NCBI GenBank assembly: GCA_020024515.1
Contig: JAHHTR010000134.1
Span: 1-5,682 of the forward strand
Source of the DNA: Angelakisella sp.
GTDB lineage: Bacteria > Bacillota > Clostridia > Oscillospirales > Ruminococcaceae
Reading direction: 5' to 3'
DNA: 5,682 nt
Shown here: piece by piece, positions 1 to 5,672 of the stretch
How positions within the stretch are numbered: the first letter of the stretch is position 1
Layout: every line of letters starts with the position of its first letter
Made by a program: the position numbers and the translations under genes
Notes under the pieces: model-generated
What the model was told of the DNA's origin: nothing
The model's database searches: none
Seen by the model: the letters and a program-made list of their open reading frames with translations, nothing else

Positions 1-404
1 TTGTATAATTAAATTTTGCACTTGATAGTGTAATGCATTTTTAGTAGTTTTTCCCGTGATATACAGGTATTGATTAAATTTTTTATGTAATCATTCATTC
101 CGTTCTTTATATATGTAGGAGAATTTATATTAAAAAATTATAGAAAACGTACTTCATCAATTATGGGTTCAATATTAAAATGAATTTTGCATGAAAGAAG
201 TGTAGAGGATAGACAATCGGCACTGTGAAGTGAATATGGTGGAATTATTATATCGTTTTCGTGCATTTTATATTGCCTATCATTAATTGTATAAATACAT
301 TTGCCCTTTGTAATATAGATTATTTTTATTGATGACACCACCACGTTAGCGAAAAGTGATGTTTTGTCTATTTCTACAACTTTTTGAAAAATATTTAACT
401 GACC
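1..404 (-). pseudogene. AraC-family transcriptional regulator remnant (cupin sensor domain), degraded and 5'-truncated
   Basis: The intact stretch 138-344 encodes a sensor-type cupin. It has IIYITKGKCIYTIN followed by a tyrosine and the DIIIPPYSLHSAD turn, the usual 'G...Y.ln...y.l..gDiilipP...H' pattern of the N-terminal ligand domain of AraC regulators. The same frame stays open upstream to a TAA at 405-407, and that extension (ending FQKVVEIDKTSLFANVVVSS) also looks like AraC N-terminal sequence. It has no ATG and no convincing ribosome binding site, so the true 5' end is missing. The GTG at 342-344 is unlikely to be a real start. Downstream in frame there is a TAA at 138-140, then about 40 codons (FFNINSPTYIKNGMNDYIKN and on to TIKCKI) resembling the AraC interdomain linker, then a second TAA at 9-11. 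No helix-turn-helix domain is seen before the window edge. It is probably an inactive gene, originally divergent from the flavoprotein to its right. The family call rests on motif resemblance only. Confidence 0.62.
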
Positions 405-884
405 TTAAAAACCTAATCTCTGCTGCTCTTAGCTCAGATGATGGTTATGGTTTGAGAATGATGTAAGACGTTGGTGCAGGTATAACAGAAGAAGCTATGC
501 ACTGGATAGAAACTTATCCTAAGGGTATGGTTAATGAGGGTTTAACAACAATAGGTGTAAACGGTTCAACAGGAACATATTATACAGGTGGTATACTTGT
601 AAATATAGAGGGTAATAGATTCTTAGATGAATGTGTATGGGATGATGCGGTTCGTAATACAGGTCTTAAAGCTCAACCGGATAGCTATATGTTTGAAATA
701 TTTACAGATAAAATCCTTGAAGATACACAAGGCACATTAAGAGGTGCTTATGATTCATTCAAAGAGGGCGGAGCTTACAGAAGCAGACTTATTGAGGCAA
801 ATTCTATTGAGGAATTGGCTCAAAAACTAAATATTAATGTAGAAAACTTTAAAGCTACTGTTGAAAAATATAACAAAGCCGTCA
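405..884 (+). pseudogene. Internal fragment of a fumarate reductase/succinate dehydrogenase-type FAD flavoprotein
   Basis: About 160 codons of an FAD_binding_2-type flavoprotein, the family of fumarate, urocanate and related electron-acceptor reductases. An upstream block (LISAALSSDDGYGLRMM) resembles the 'GDG..m....GA' segment and is interrupted by a TAA at 464-466. Reading resumes as DVGAGITEEAMHWIETYPK. Next come YYTGGILVNIEGNRFLDE, which fits the 'tGGi.vn..g.r.ldE' motif, and NSIEELAQKLNINVENFKAT with VEKYNKA, the capping-domain motif '.s.eeLA.k..i....l..TVe.YN'. Family members are about 500-600 aa. The N-terminal GxGxxG dinucleotide-binding fold and the C-terminal FAD-binding end are both missing here. 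The ATG at 497 is internal to the domain and has no ribosome binding site. After about position 880 the open frame runs on to 919, but those last codons (IACLLSFGVCH) are the complement of the neighbouring blaR1 gene. It cannot encode a working enzyme. The exact reductase subtype cannot be told from this piece. Confidence 0.75.
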
Positions 885-1435
885 TAGCCTGTTTGTTGTC
901 TTTTGGGGTTTGCCATTAGTCTGATAATAATAAAGAGAACAATTATAAGTGAGATTAAGACAGTCCAAAACGCAGGCTTTTTATAATTAAGCACATTTTT
1001 TATTCTGTTCTTTGTGTCTCCTTCTCCAAAGGCGAGCGGTGTACCACCCACCATTCGTCTGTCGGTGGCAAGAGTTAAAAGTGAGCTGGAATAATCTTTT
1101 TTGACATTATTGCCAAGTTTTTTTATCACTATTTCATCACAGGACATTTCCATATCTTTACCACTTACAAAAAAAGCAAGCCAAACAAGTGGATTGAACC
1201 AATGTAAACATAGTGCGACAAAACCTATAATCTTTATAAAATGGTCAAATCTTTTGATATGTGTCTGTTCGTGAGGTAAAATATATTCTCTTTCTTCGTC
1301 ATTCAAATTACTTGGTAGATAGATTTTCGGTTTTATAGTGCGCATTACAAAGGCAGTATTAATATTATTTGAAATATAAATATTGTCTTTGTTTAACACT
1401 GAATCAACTAAACATTTTTTGAATTTCATTTGCAC
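880..1435 (-). pseudogene. blaR1: BlaR1/MecR1-type M56 antirepressor peptidase, truncated at both ends
   Basis: BlaR1-family proteins are membrane sensors whose M56 zinc-metalloprotease domain responds to a cell-wall or beta-lactam signal and inactivates the BlaI repressor. Counting from the GTG at 1433-1435, visible parts are DNIYISNNINTAFV and IKPKIYLPSNL (residues 17-44), the zinc/catalytic motif HEQTH (55-59), the hydrophobic IIGFVALCLHWFNPLVWLAF (69-88), the conserved SCDE with its likely third zinc ligand (98-101), YSSSLLTLA (115-123) and a last membrane helix around 155-173 followed by ANPKRQQ. The usual N-terminal multi-helix membrane region is absent. The codon before the GTG is TGA and no Shine-Dalgarno is visible. 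After about residue 185 the frame runs into the antisense of the flavoprotein fragment and stops at 827-829, so those last residues are not BlaR1 and any extracellular C-terminal part is lost. The protease motifs are intact, but the protein is almost certainly non-functional as a sensor. Confidence 0.85.
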
Positions 1436-1742
1436 TCAATTTTTTTCGTCTGGTAAAAGCTGCAAAAAATTGTGGTAATGAGCCATTAAAAGCATTATCT
1501 AAAAACTCCTCGCCCTGTGCTACTCCAAAATCTTCTTTACTCATAAGAGATGTAACTGTTCCATTATTATTTACAAAAATGTTTCTGTCACAAAGCCTTT
1601 TCAGCATTGTGTATGTTGTGGTACGTTTCCATTCAAATTCTTTTTCACATATTTCTGTAAGTATGTGAGAACTTACAGGCTTATTTGCCAATATAATATC
1701 TGCAAATTTTTGCTCCATATCGCCTAATTTATATTTTTCCAT
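1404..1742 (-). CDS. blaI: BlaI/MecI-family winged-helix repressor, C-terminally truncated
   Basis: This encodes a 112-aa penicillinase-repressor-type regulator. Residues 1-70 form the winged helix-turn-helix: an N-terminal helix with MEQKFADIIL, a second with HILTEICEKEFEWKR, the recognition helix TTTYTMLKRLCDRN (41-54), and a wing around FVNNNGTVTS. Residues 78-103 (EEFLDNAFNGSLPQFFAAF then TRRKKLS) are the BlaI dimerisation/cleavage region. Family members normally continue for roughly 10-20 more residues after 'LS..EI'. Here the reading runs KLSANEIQ and then a short odd tail ending at 1404-1406, because the gene joins the middle of blaR1 out of frame and overlaps it by 32 nt. The start is well supported: AGGAGG at 1755-1750, seven bases before the ATG, with a palindromic candidate operator immediately upstream that suggests autoregulation. 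The DNA-binding domain looks intact, so it may still repress, but its BlaR1 partner is broken and induction is probably lost. Confidence 0.85.
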   Translation of the reverse strand: MEKYKLGDMEQKFADIILANKPVSSHILTEICEKEFEWKRTTTYTMLKRLCDRNIFVNNNGTVTSLMSKEDFGVAQGEEFLDNAFNGSLPQFFAAFTRRKKLSANEIQKMFS

Positions 1743-1751
1743 ATCTTAACC

Positions 1752-1776
1752 TCCTGTCTAATATTATTAGACAGGA
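1752..1776 (-). promoter_or_regulatory. 25-bp perfect palindrome upstream of blaI: candidate BlaI operator
   Basis: The arms TCCTGTCTAATA (1752-1763) and TATTAGACAGGA (1765-1776) are exact reverse complements around a single central base. The outer left arm overlaps the blaI Shine-Dalgarno (1750-1755). On the minus strand a perfect TTGACA (-35-like) lies at 1783-1778, directly against the right arm. A -10 box at ideal spacing is weak (TAGACA after 17 bp); TAATAT and TATTAG inside the palindrome are closer to consensus but badly spaced. The position fits autoregulation by a dimeric BlaI. The half-site TGTCTAATA is not the canonical BlaI/MecI TACAnnTGTA core, so assignment to BlaI rests on location. 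Confidence 0.6.
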
Positions 1777-1814
1777 TTGTCAATATGATGTTATAATTGT
1801 GATATAAAATGTAT

Positions 1815-2816
1815 TTAATAAAGTATTTCTCTAATTGTCTGTAATTCTTTCCATACATTATCACCATAATTACTTACAAGTACAGAGATAATGTTTTTAT
1901 TTGGATTATATTCCGAAATAAAGCTGACACCTGGGTCGCAACCTTGAAAATATGGAAAATCTTGACTATTGGGGTTTTCTTTAATCCAAACACCATAACC
2001 ATAATAACCATTTTTGTTATCAGTAATATTATCATTTTGTTTACTTAGCATTACAGAGACCATTTCTTTGGGTAGAAGTTTTTCGTTCAGTAGATTATTC
2101 CAAAAACTCATAATATCTTTTACTGTAATAAATACGCCTCCTGCACCTGTTCCCTTTGCATCAACACTGTATATATTGGTGCGATAGGTATTGGTATCAG
2201 AACAATATATATAATTATTTGCACAGTTTGGTGGCAATTTATCCAGTTCATAATATCCTGTTGACTGCATATCGCAAATATTAAAAATATTTTTTTGAAT
2301 ATAATCATCAAAATACATTTTTGTTATTTTTTCTATAATCATTGCAAGTATTACATAACCTGTGTTGTTATATTGAAACTTTGTTCCTTTTGGATACATC
2401 ATCGGCTTATCTATAAATAAAGGCAATAAGTCTGAATTATGTCGAATTTTATAGTTAGGGAAGTTAATCCATAAATCTTCGTATTCAGTCATAATACTTT
2501 CATCGAAATAATCCGGAACACCTGATGTATGATTTAATAGTTGCTTTATTGTTATATTGGGATCAATACTATGTAAGTCAATATCAAGAATATCTTTTAA
2601 TGTAGAATTGAAACTTATTTTATTATTATTTATAAGCTGCAATATAGCAACAGCTACAAATACTTTTCCTGCTGATGCACTTGCAAATTTTGTATCTATA
2701 TTATTTGGAATTTCGTTTGCAAGATCTCTGAATCCTAAGGACTTTTCATATAGTACAGTATTATCCTGCATAATACATATAGCCCCTCGAAAATTGTTAT
2801 CAAAATTTATATTCAT
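1815..2816 (-). CDS. Serine hydrolase of the class C beta-lactamase/penicillin-binding family (S12-like), probably cytoplasmic
   Basis: This is a complete 333-aa member of the beta-lactamase-related serine hydrolases, whose members include esterases, D-aminopeptidases, D,D-peptidases and AmpC-type enzymes. Visible motifs are the nucleophile SxxK as SAGK (Ser48, Lys51) in FASASAGKVFVAVAILQL, the family HTSGVPDY at 96-103, the second catalytic motif YNN (Tyr149-Asn151, in FQYNNTGYVIL), GTGAGGVFITVKDIMSFWN at 222-240, and a C-terminal QGCDPGVSF (291-299) where the third motif (HxG or KTG) is normally found. His is absent from that last motif. There is no signal peptide or lipobox, so it probably acts in the cytoplasm and is unlikely to be a secreted beta-lactamase even though blaI/blaR1 follow. 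The start is supported by AAGGAG at 2828-2823, six bases before the ATG. It begins 20 bp after the MATE remnant and is probably co-transcribed with it. Length and motifs suggest an intact enzyme; its substrate is unknown. Confidence 0.88.
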   Translation of the reverse strand: MNINFDNNFRGAICIMQDNTVLYEKSLGFRDLANEIPNNIDTKFASASAGKVFVAVAILQLINNNKISFNSTLKDILDIDLHSIDPNITIKQLLNHTSGVPDYFDESIMTEYEDLWINFPNYKIRHNSDLLPLFIDKPMMYPKGTKFQYNNTGYVILAMIIEKITKMYFDDYIQKNIFNICDMQSTGYYELDKLPPNCANNYIYCSDTNTYRTNIYSVDAKGTGAGGVFITVKDIMSFWNNLLNEKLLPKEMVSVMLSKQNDNITDNKNGYYGYGVWIKENPNSQDFPYFQGCDPGVSFISEYNPNKNIISVLVSNYGDNVWKELQTIREILY

Positions 2817-2836
2817 AGTTATCTCCTTAGTATATA

Positions 2837-3495
2837 TTAGTTTAATTTGTTATATTCATACTTTATAAAGTGCCATATTCCAAAAATATCGGCGAGAGCC
2901 CAGCCTATCGGCACAGCATACCAAATGCCTATAATTCTGATTGCAAAAACAGAAGATAACATATAGGCAAGAGCAACACGTGAGCCAAGAGAAATAATAG
3001 TTAAGATAATAGACATTTGTGATTTTGCAAGTCCTCGATACAGTCCGTATAATAAAAACAGTATGCCTATTCCGATATATGTTGCACCAACTATGTGCAG
3101 ATATTCTATTCCAATATCTATTATTGCTGTTTCTTCGGGTTTAATAAATAAAAGCATAAATTGTCGTGCAAACAGAACAACAATAAGAGACGAAATTATA
3201 CAAAATACAGCAGATATTTTCAGTGCTATTTTGCTACCTTATATTTTTCTGCTCCGTAAAGTTGCGAAAAAACAACGGAGCTGCCCATACAAAGTCCCAA
3301 AACAATAGATGTTAAAAGTACCATCAGAGCATAGGAAGAAGCAACAGCCGAGAGAGCGACAGGTCCTATTCCTTTTCCGACAATCAATGTATCAGTTATA
3401 TTATAAAGTTGCTGAATAAGGTTACCCAGTATCATCGGTAAGCTAAAAATAATTAATGATTTTCCGATTTTTCCTGATGTCAAATTATAATTCAC
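2837..3495 (-). pseudogene. MATE-family multidrug/sodium antiporter with a large internal deletion and a frameshift
   Basis: MATE proteins are about 450 aa with 12 membrane helices in two homologous six-helix halves and export cationic drugs or metabolites using Na+ or H+. The N-terminal piece (3495-3226, 89 codons from GTG) has the family start LTSGKIGKSLIIFSLPMILG, then NLIQQLYNITDTLIVGK, and helix 2 ending at QLYGAEKYK. After a TAG at 3228-3226 the frame shifts by one base. The C-terminal piece then reads IALKISAVFCIISSLIVVLF, FIKPEETAIIDIGIEYL, LLYGLYRGLAKSQM and IGIWYAVPIGWALADIFG, which is the C-terminal half, to the TAA at 2839-2837. About 200 residues between them (helices 3-8) are missing. 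Adding one base to the A-run on the minus strand (3232-3229) would join both parts into a 219-aa, six-helix hybrid. Transport activity is very unlikely as it stands. It may still act as a leader transcript for the downstream hydrolase. Confidence 0.87.
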
Positions 3496-3500
3496 ACTGT

Positions 3501-3505
3501 CCTCC
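3501..3505 (-). promoter_or_regulatory. Ribosome binding site that fixes the MATE start at GTG 3495
   Basis: The minus strand reads GGAGG at 3505-3501, followed by ACAGT and then GTG at 3495-3493. The encoded protein then begins (M)NYNLTSGKIGKSL, the normal N-terminus of MATE transporters. The longer open frame starting at an ATG at 3618 adds 41 residues (FFVFYTSFYNLF and on) unlike MATE sequence, and it lies upstream of the likely promoter, so it is not the start. Confidence 0.75.
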
Positions 3506-3541
3506 GTTAAGCTTGATATATTTATAGATTTATAATTATTA

Positions 3542-3570
3542 AGTTTATCATAATAGACTAATAAGTTCAA
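3542..3570 (-). promoter_or_regulatory. Candidate sigma-A promoter of the MATE-hydrolase operon
   Basis: On the minus strand, TTGAAC (3570-3565) is followed by a 17-bp spacer and TAAACT (3547-3542). Each box matches the consensus at four of six positions, and the spacing is ideal. Transcription would begin near 3535, about 40 nt before the GTG start at 3495. The spacer contains an imperfect palindrome, TAATAGACTAATA (3551-3563, plus strand), that could be an operator. Confidence 0.5.
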
Positions 3571-3664
3571 CCAAAATAAATTATAAAAAGATGTGTAAAA
3601 TACAAAAAAATTATACATTGATGTTAATATGACTAGAAAATTATCATTATTTCTTTTCTGTCTA

Positions 3665-3693
3665 TTTTAAAATATATAAACTTTGTCTATACT
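3665..3693 (+). promoter_or_regulatory. Candidate promoter of the oleate hydratase gene
   Basis: TATACT at 3688-3693 is a five-of-six -10 box. Seventeen bases upstream is a weak -35, TTTTAA (3665-3670). Transcription would start near 3700, leaving a 25-nt leader that contains the ribosome binding site. A direct repeat TGTCTAT occurs at 3659-3665 and 3684-3690 (25 bp apart), overlapping or abutting both boxes. It may be a regulator site but is short enough to be chance in such AT-rich DNA. Confidence 0.45.
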
Positions 3694-3725
3694 ATATTTA
3701 TCAAATAAACAAGGAGGTACTTAAT

Positions 3726-5501
3726 ATGTACTATTCAAGTGGTAACTATGAGGCATTTGCTCGTCCACAAAAACCAAAAGATGTAGATAAAAAATCTGCT
3801 TATATTATAGGAACAGGTTTAGCCGCTCTTACAGCTGCTTGCTATTTAATAAGAGATGGTCAAATGGACGGTAAACGTATTCATATTTTTGAAAAAGAAG
3901 CAATCCCAGGCGGTGCTTGTGACGGTTGGGAATTCCCCGGACTTGGCTATGTAATGCGTGGTGGTAGAGAAATGGATAACCACTTTGAAGTAATGTGGGA
4001 TTTGTTCCGATCAATTCCGTCTATCGAGACAGAGGGAGTAAGCGTACTTGACGAATACTACTGGTTAAATAAAAAAGATCCTAACTATTCACTCATGAGA
4101 GCTACTCAAAACAGAGGTGAAAGTGCACATACAGATGGTAAATTCGGTCTTTCTGATAAGGCAGCTATGCAAATTACAAAGCTATTCTTCACAGCCGATG
4201 AGGACTTGTATGACAGACCTATAACAGACTTCTTTGACGATGATGTGTTAAATTCAAATTTCTGGTTATATTGGCGTACAATGTTTGCTTTTGAAAATTG
4301 GCATAGTGCTCTTGAAATGAAACGCTATATTCACCGCTATATTCACCATATTGGCGGTTTGCCTGACTTTAAAGCACTTCGTTTTACAAAATACAATCAA
4401 TACGAATCAATGATACTTCCTATGGTAAAATACTTGGAGAAAGCCGATGTACAGTTCCATTACAATACAAAGGTAGTAGATGTTAAATTTGATATTCAAG
4501 GAAACAAAAAAGTTGCTCGCAGCATAGCTCTTTTGACAGAAAACGGTGAAAATAATATTGATTTAATAGAAGATGATTTGGTATTTATCACGTTGGGTGG
4601 TTGTGTAGAAAACTCAACATTGGGTTCGCAAGATACAGTTGCTTCATATTCACCTGAATTGAAAGCAGGTGGCGGTTGGGATATGTGGAAACGCATAGCT
4701 GCGCAAGATCCATCTTTCGGTCACCCCGAAAACTTCTGCTCAGATCCGGAAAAGACAAATTGGATGAGCGCTACTGTTACGACTCTTGACAGTTGTATTC
4801 CGCCATATGTACAAAAAATATGCCAAAGAGATCCGTTTAGCGGTAAAGTTGTCACAGGTGGTATTGTTACGGTAAAAGATTCCAATTGGCTGTTAAGCTG
4901 GACATTTAACCGTCAACCACAATTCCACAGTCAACCAAAAGGACAGCTTGTAGGTTGGATTTACGGATTGTTTACAGATGTACCCGGCAACTATATCAAA
5001 AAACCAATGCGTGAATGCACAGGTAAAGAAATATGTATGGAATGGCTGTATCATTTGGGTGTTCCTGAAAATGAAATTGAGGATATGGCAACAAACAGCG
5101 CAAATACAATTCCTTGTATGATGCCATATATTACAGCTTTCTTTATGCCACGCGCGGCAGGGGACAGACCAGATGTTGTTCCAAATGGCGCAGTAAACTT
5201 TGCGTTTATTGGCCAATTTGCCGAAACACCACGTGATACAATATTTACAACAGAATATTCTATGCGTACAGGTATGGAGGCTGTTTATACACTGCTTGAT
5301 GTAGATCGTGGCGTGCCGGAGGTATGGGGCAGTATTTACGATGTGCGTTGTTTGTTAGATGCCAGTGTAAAATTGCGTGATGGCGCAAAAGTTACAAATA
5401 TGAATTTGGGCTTTAAAGAGAAAATAGTACTAAAAGAAGCTTTGAAAAAAATATCAGGCACAGAAATAGAAAAACTACTAAAAGAGTATAATGTAATTTA
5501 A
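3726..5501 (+). CDS. ohyA: Oleate hydratase (fatty acid double-bond hydratase, MCRA family)
   Basis: This FAD enzyme adds water to the cis-9 double bond of unsaturated fatty acids, converting oleate to 10-hydroxystearate and linoleate to 10-hydroxy-12-octadecenoate (EC 4.2.1.53). It is a peripheral membrane protein thought to blunt the toxicity of host unsaturated fatty acids. At 591 aa it is full length. The dinucleotide-binding motif YIIGTGLAALTAACYLI lies at residues 26-42, and IFEKEAIPGGACDGWEF (54-70) has the ribose-binding acidic residue Glu56. VMRGGREMDNHFE (77-89) holds the expected water-activating Glu82, and FENWHSALEMKRYIHR (189-204) holds Tyr201; both numbers coincide with the residues described for Staphylococcus aureus OhyA. 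Other conserved blocks are VFITLGGCVENSTLG (286-300), PYITAFFMPRAAGDRP (467-482) and FAFIGQFAETPRDTIFTTE (492-510). The lysine-rich C-terminal 28 residues fit the membrane-associating tail. AAGGAGG at 3711-3717, eight bases before the ATG, fixes the start. It is divergent from the MATE operon and appears monocistronic. Confidence 0.97.
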   Translation: MYYSSGNYEAFARPQKPKDVDKKSAYIIGTGLAALTAACYLIRDGQMDGKRIHIFEKEAIPGGACDGWEFPGLGYVMRGGREMDNHFEVMWDLFRSIPSIETEGVSVLDEYYWLNKKDPNYSLMRATQNRGESAHTDGKFGLSDKAAMQITKLFFTADEDLYDRPITDFFDDDVLNSNFWLYWRTMFAFENWHSALEMKRYIHRYIHHIGGLPDFKALRFTKYNQYESMILPMVKYLEKADVQFHYNTKVVDVKFDIQGNKKVARSIALLTENGENNIDLIEDDLVFITLGGCVENSTLGSQDTVASYSPELKAGGGWDMWKRIAAQDPSFGHPENFCSDPEKTNWMSATVTTLDSCIPPYVQKICQRDPFSGKVVTGGIVTVKDSNWLLSWTFNRQPQFHSQPKGQLVGWIYGLFTDVPGNYIKKPMRECTGKEICMEWLYHLGVPENEIEDMATNSANTIPCMMPYITAFFMPRAAGDRPDVVPNGAVNFAFIGQFAETPRDTIFTTEYSMRTGMEAVYTLLDVDRGVPEVWGSIYDVRCLLDASVKLRDGAKVTNMNLGFKEKIVLKEALKKISGTEIEKLLKEYNVI

Positions 5502-5536
5502 TCTAATTAATCTTATAAATATACTATAAAGAATTG

Positions 5537-5583
5537 ATAACATCCCATTAACAGATTTATGTAATTTGTCAATGGGATGTTAT
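5537..5583 (+). terminator. Long hairpin after ohyA, probable transcription terminator
   Basis: ATAACATCCCATT (5537-5549) and AATGGGATGTTAT (5571-5583) are perfect 13-bp complements. After one A/C mismatch the stem continues inward for seven more pairs, including one G-U (5551-5557 with 5563-5569), closing on a five-base loop. It starts 35 bp after the ohyA stop. The 3' flank (TTGATATATATATTT) is AT-rich but is not a clean run of T, so termination may be imperfect, or the hairpin may mainly stabilise the transcript's 3' end. Confidence 0.65.
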
Positions 5584-5591
5584 TTGATATA

Positions 5592-5631
5592 TATATTTAA
5601 CAAAATATGTTGGTTTTATTTGTTAAATATA
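5592..5631. repeat. 13-bp inverted repeat with a 14-bp spacer: candidate operator
   Basis: TATATTTAACAAA (5592-5604) and TTTGTTAAATATA (5619-5631) are perfect reverse complements separated by 14 bp. The right arm contains the candidate -35 box of the promoter at 5620-5649, a placement typical of an operator bound by a dimeric repressor. No protein can be assigned to it. It could also form an RNA hairpin if the ohyA terminator is read through. Confidence 0.55.
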
Positions 5632-5649
5632 ATAAATTAAGCGTATAAT
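5620..5649 (+). promoter_or_regulatory. Candidate sigma-A promoter for a gene beyond the right edge
   Basis: TTGTTA (5620-5625; four of six) and a perfect TATAAT (5644-5649) are separated by 18 bp. Transcription would start near 5656, followed by the Shine-Dalgarno-like stretch at the window end. The -35 box lies inside the inverted repeat 5592-5631. Confidence 0.6.
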
Positions 5650-5672
5650 GAAAAATTGGGGTTTCATTTGAC

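Noticed and set aside
1..85. A different minus-strand frame reading KKFNQYLYITGKTTKNAL, resembling the end of an AraC helix-turn-helix domain
   Set aside because: It is out of frame with the cupin domain, interrupted by a stop, and would require most of the DNA-binding domain to be missing. The in-frame reading looks like the normal AraC linker at the right distance.
497..919. An open frame of 140 codons as a stand-alone flavoprotein gene
   Set aside because: The ATG is inside a conserved domain and has no ribosome binding site, homologous sequence continues upstream through a stop codon, and the last ~11 codons are antisense blaR1. It is a gene fragment.
2557..2868. Plus-strand open frame of about 100 codons antisense to the serine hydrolase
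   Set aside because: It lies opposite a complete conserved gene, has no ribosome binding site and no recognisable domain. It is a shadow frame.
3496..3618. N-terminal extension of the MATE protein from an ATG at 3618
   Set aside because: The 41 extra residues do not resemble MATE proteins, there is a good GGAGG-spaced GTG at 3495, and a promoter candidate lies downstream of the ATG.
4893..5216. Minus-strand open frame of about 107 codons inside ohyA
   Set aside because: It is antisense to conserved oleate hydratase sequence, with a Cys/Trp/His-rich composition typical of a shadow frame and no start signal.
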